A program made the translations under genes and the position numbers. The notes beneath the pieces are model-generated. The model did no database searches. It worked only from the letters and a program-made list of their open reading frames with translations, and had not been told where the DNA came from. Below are positions 62,684 through 64,000 of a DNA stretch of 64,000 nucleotides, piece by piece. Every line of letters begins with the position of its first letter. Position 1 is the first letter of the stretch. Source of the stretch: Desemzia sp. RIT 804 (GTDB taxonomy: Bacteria > Bacillota > Bacilli > Lactobacillales > Carnobacteriaceae); NCBI RefSeq assembly GCF_016892605.1, contig NZ_JAFEMV010000001.1, forward strand, positions 1 to 64,000, written 5' to 3'.

Positions 62684-63394
62684 ATGAGATCAGTTTACAT
62701 TCCAACAAATAGTGGAGAGTTACATTGTTGTGTAATGGGCGAAGGAGCACCCTTGTTATTGTTGCATGGCAACGGAGAAAGCTCATCTATTTTCCAGTAT
62801 CACATGGCTTTTTTTAGTCAATATTATACTGTTATTGCATTAGACACTAGAGGCCATGGATATTCTGACCGTGGAACTACTAAACTGAATTTTGAACAAT
62901 TTGCTCAAGATGTAAGGTTGGTCTTAGATTATTTACATATCGAACGTACAAACATTATTGGGTTTAGTGATGGAGGAAATACAGCTTTATTATTTGCAGA
63001 ATACTACCCAAAAAGGGTTCATGCTCTGATAGTGGTTGGTGCCAATATAAAAGCTGAAGGAATGAAAAGTTGGGAATTGCAAAAAGTGAAATGGATGTTT
63101 AACTTTTTACAATATATAGAAATGATTTATCCAACTATCCAACTGAAAAAAGAAATAGTCGATTTGATGTTCCATCAAATAAACAATACACTATTTGATT
63201 TGAAAAATATTCAAGCACCAACTTTAATTATGGCTGGAGAAAATGATGTGATCAAGCAAAGTCATACCGAGTTGATTGCTCGACAAATAAACGATCATCA
63301 ATTACGGATTATGCCTAAAGCAGATCATTTCTTTATGTTAAAGCAACCCGATATTTTTAATTCCGTTGCCTTATCTTTTTTAAAAAAGTATTGA
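62684..63394 (+). CDS. Alpha/beta hydrolase
   Basis: A 236-residue soluble alpha/beta hydrolase. It has the oxyanion-loop motif LLLLHGNGESSSIF, the nucleophile elbow IIGFSDGGNTALLFAEYYP, the acid Asp in MAGENDVI and the His in PKADHFFML. It resembles the esterase/epoxide hydrolase-like group; substrate unknown. AAAGGAGGAG precedes the ATG. The upstream gap (62523-62683) holds imperfect inverted repeats only. Confidence 0.88.
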   Translation: MRSVYIPTNSGELHCCVMGEGAPLLLLHGNGESSSIFQYHMAFFSQYYTVIALDTRGHGYSDRGTTKLNFEQFAQDVRLVLDYLHIERTNIIGFSDGGNTALLFAEYYPKRVHALIVVGANIKAEGMKSWELQKVKWMFNFLQYIEMIYPTIQLKKEIVDLMFHQINNTLFDLKNIQAPTLIMAGENDVIKQSHTELIARQINDHQLRIMPKADHFFMLKQPDIFNSVALSFLKKY

Positions 63395-63418
63395 AACCTT
63401 AGCTAAAGATACTATAAT
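63391..63418 (+). promoter_or_regulatory. Promoter of the DUF1846 gene
   Basis: TTGAAA, 16-bp spacer, TATAAT, overlapping the stop codon of the preceding hydrolase and giving a leader of about 205 nt. Confidence 0.65.
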
Positions 63419-63511
63419 AGATAAGGGCGATAAAATCGGTTTTTGTGAAACGTTAAAAATATGGTAAAGTTAGAACGTGTTGAAAACTAGGTTTTCGAAG
63501 TGCGTTTAAGT

Positions 63512-63545
63512 TAGAGCTGATAAAAAAAGCTCTATTTTTTATTTT
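63512..63545 (+). terminator. Terminator-like hairpin in the DUF1846 leader
   Basis: TAGAGCT pairs with AGCTCTA and is followed by a T-rich run. It lies between the promoter at 63391 and the start at 63631, so it is either an attenuator or the end of read-through from the hydrolase gene. Confidence 0.5.
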
Positions 63546-63630
63546 TGGAGAAAAATGAACAACAAGATACCAATAGTCCGATCTGTAGTGCAGAAAAAGG
63601 TTTGATTGGAAAAACATACGGAGGGTTTAC

Positions 63631-64000
63631 ATGAGAGAATTAGGATTTGATCCACAAAAATATATCGAAGAACAGACCAAGTATATTTTAGAACGAGTCA
63701 ATAATTACGATAAACTGTATTTAGAATTTGGTGGAAAGCTGATCGGAGACAAGCACGCAAAACGTGTTTTGCCTGGATTTGATGAAGATGCAAAAATCAA
63801 ATTATTGCAAAAATTAAAGGATAAATCAGAAATTATTATCTGTGTCTATGCAGGGGATATTGAACGGAATAAGATTCGTGGAGATTATGGAATTACATAT
63901 GATATGGATGTATTCCGTTTGATTGATGAATTGAGAGAATACGAATTGGCAGTAAATAGTGTAGTGATTACACGTTACCATGGTCAACCGTCTACTAAAC
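63631..64000 (+). CDS. DUF1846 family protein, N-terminal part (runs off window)
   Basis: The first 123 residues of a DUF1846 protein, a family of about 500 residues with nucleotide-binding-like folds and no firm function. Recognisable segments are [60 protein letters not shown] and [12 protein letters not shown]. Start behind ACGGAGGGT. The remainder lies beyond position 64000. Confidence 0.88.
   Translation, partial: MRELGFDPQKYIEEQTKYILERVNNYDKLYLEFGGKLIGDKHAKRVLPGFDEDAKIKLLQKLKDKSEIIICVYAGDIERNKIRGDYGITYDMDVFRLIDELREYELAVNSVVITRYHGQPSTK

Overview
The window reads as a chromosomal segment of a low-GC Gram-positive lactic acid bacterium (Lactobacillales). Carnobacterium or a close Carnobacteriaceae relative is my best guess, from gene content and protein resemblance and not from any database search. 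Supporting signs are strong AGGAGG-type ribosome binding sites, catabolite (cre-like) sites, T-box leaders before aminoacyl-tRNA synthetase genes, a sigma-54 mannose PTS, and an arginine deiminase cluster. There are no rRNA or tRNA genes, no CRISPR array, no prophage and no recognisable transposase. Nearly all genes are on the + strand.

Layout. 1-2.3 kb: the tail of a LysM wall protein and an N-acetylglucosamine-type PTS (nagE). 2.5-8.7 kb: arginine deiminase pathway (arcA, arcB, arcC, a Crp/Fnr regulator, and a convergent ArcD-like YfcC-family carrier) with candidate ArgR and cre sites. 8.9-10.2 kb: uvsE, whose C-terminal segment has been detached by a frameshift. 10.3-19.6 kb: one nine-gene co-directional run. 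It starts with an HrtBA-like (heme efflux type) ABC transporter and an OhrR-type MarR regulator, and continues with a complete staphyloxanthin-type C30 carotenoid pathway (crtN, crtM, crtP, aldH, crtQ, crtO). 19.7-21 kb: two small reverse-strand genes. 21.2-25 kb: a 66-bp perfect palindrome, a -24/-12 sigma-54 promoter, and manXYZ plus manO. 25-31.9 kb: T-box and leuS, a tiny membrane protein, an aldo-keto reductase, a MurJ/YtgP-like flippase, a repeat cluster and rsuA.

32.2-37.3 kb is the most interesting accessory region. It is a five-gene operon coupling a synthase-dependent exopolysaccharide machine (processive GT2 synthase, GH8-like secreted hydrolase, membrane protein with a degenerate GGDEF domain) to its own c-di-GMP phosphodiesterase (EAL) and diguanylate cyclase (GGEEF). 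37.3-45.9 kb: nnrD, pepV, a nested hairpin repeat inside a terminator, an atypical SDR, and the complete glycine cleavage operon gcvT-H-PA-PB. 46-54.8 kb: an M23 peptidoglycan hydrolase, an rRNA methyltransferase, an HD phosphohydrolase, an HxlR regulator, T-box-pheS-pheT and rnhC. 55-64 kb: an Mga-like regulator, zapA, cvpA, mutS2, trxA, two alpha/beta hydrolases, an unrecognised small protein and the start of a DUF1846 gene.

Recurrent features of note are intergenic hairpin elements sharing AACGCGTTTAAAA (at 30.8-31.0 and 39.9 kb) and a third, differently flanked hairpin element at 48.6 kb. Starts given here are often shorter than the longest open frame; they were chosen by ribosome binding site, promoter position or operon overlap.
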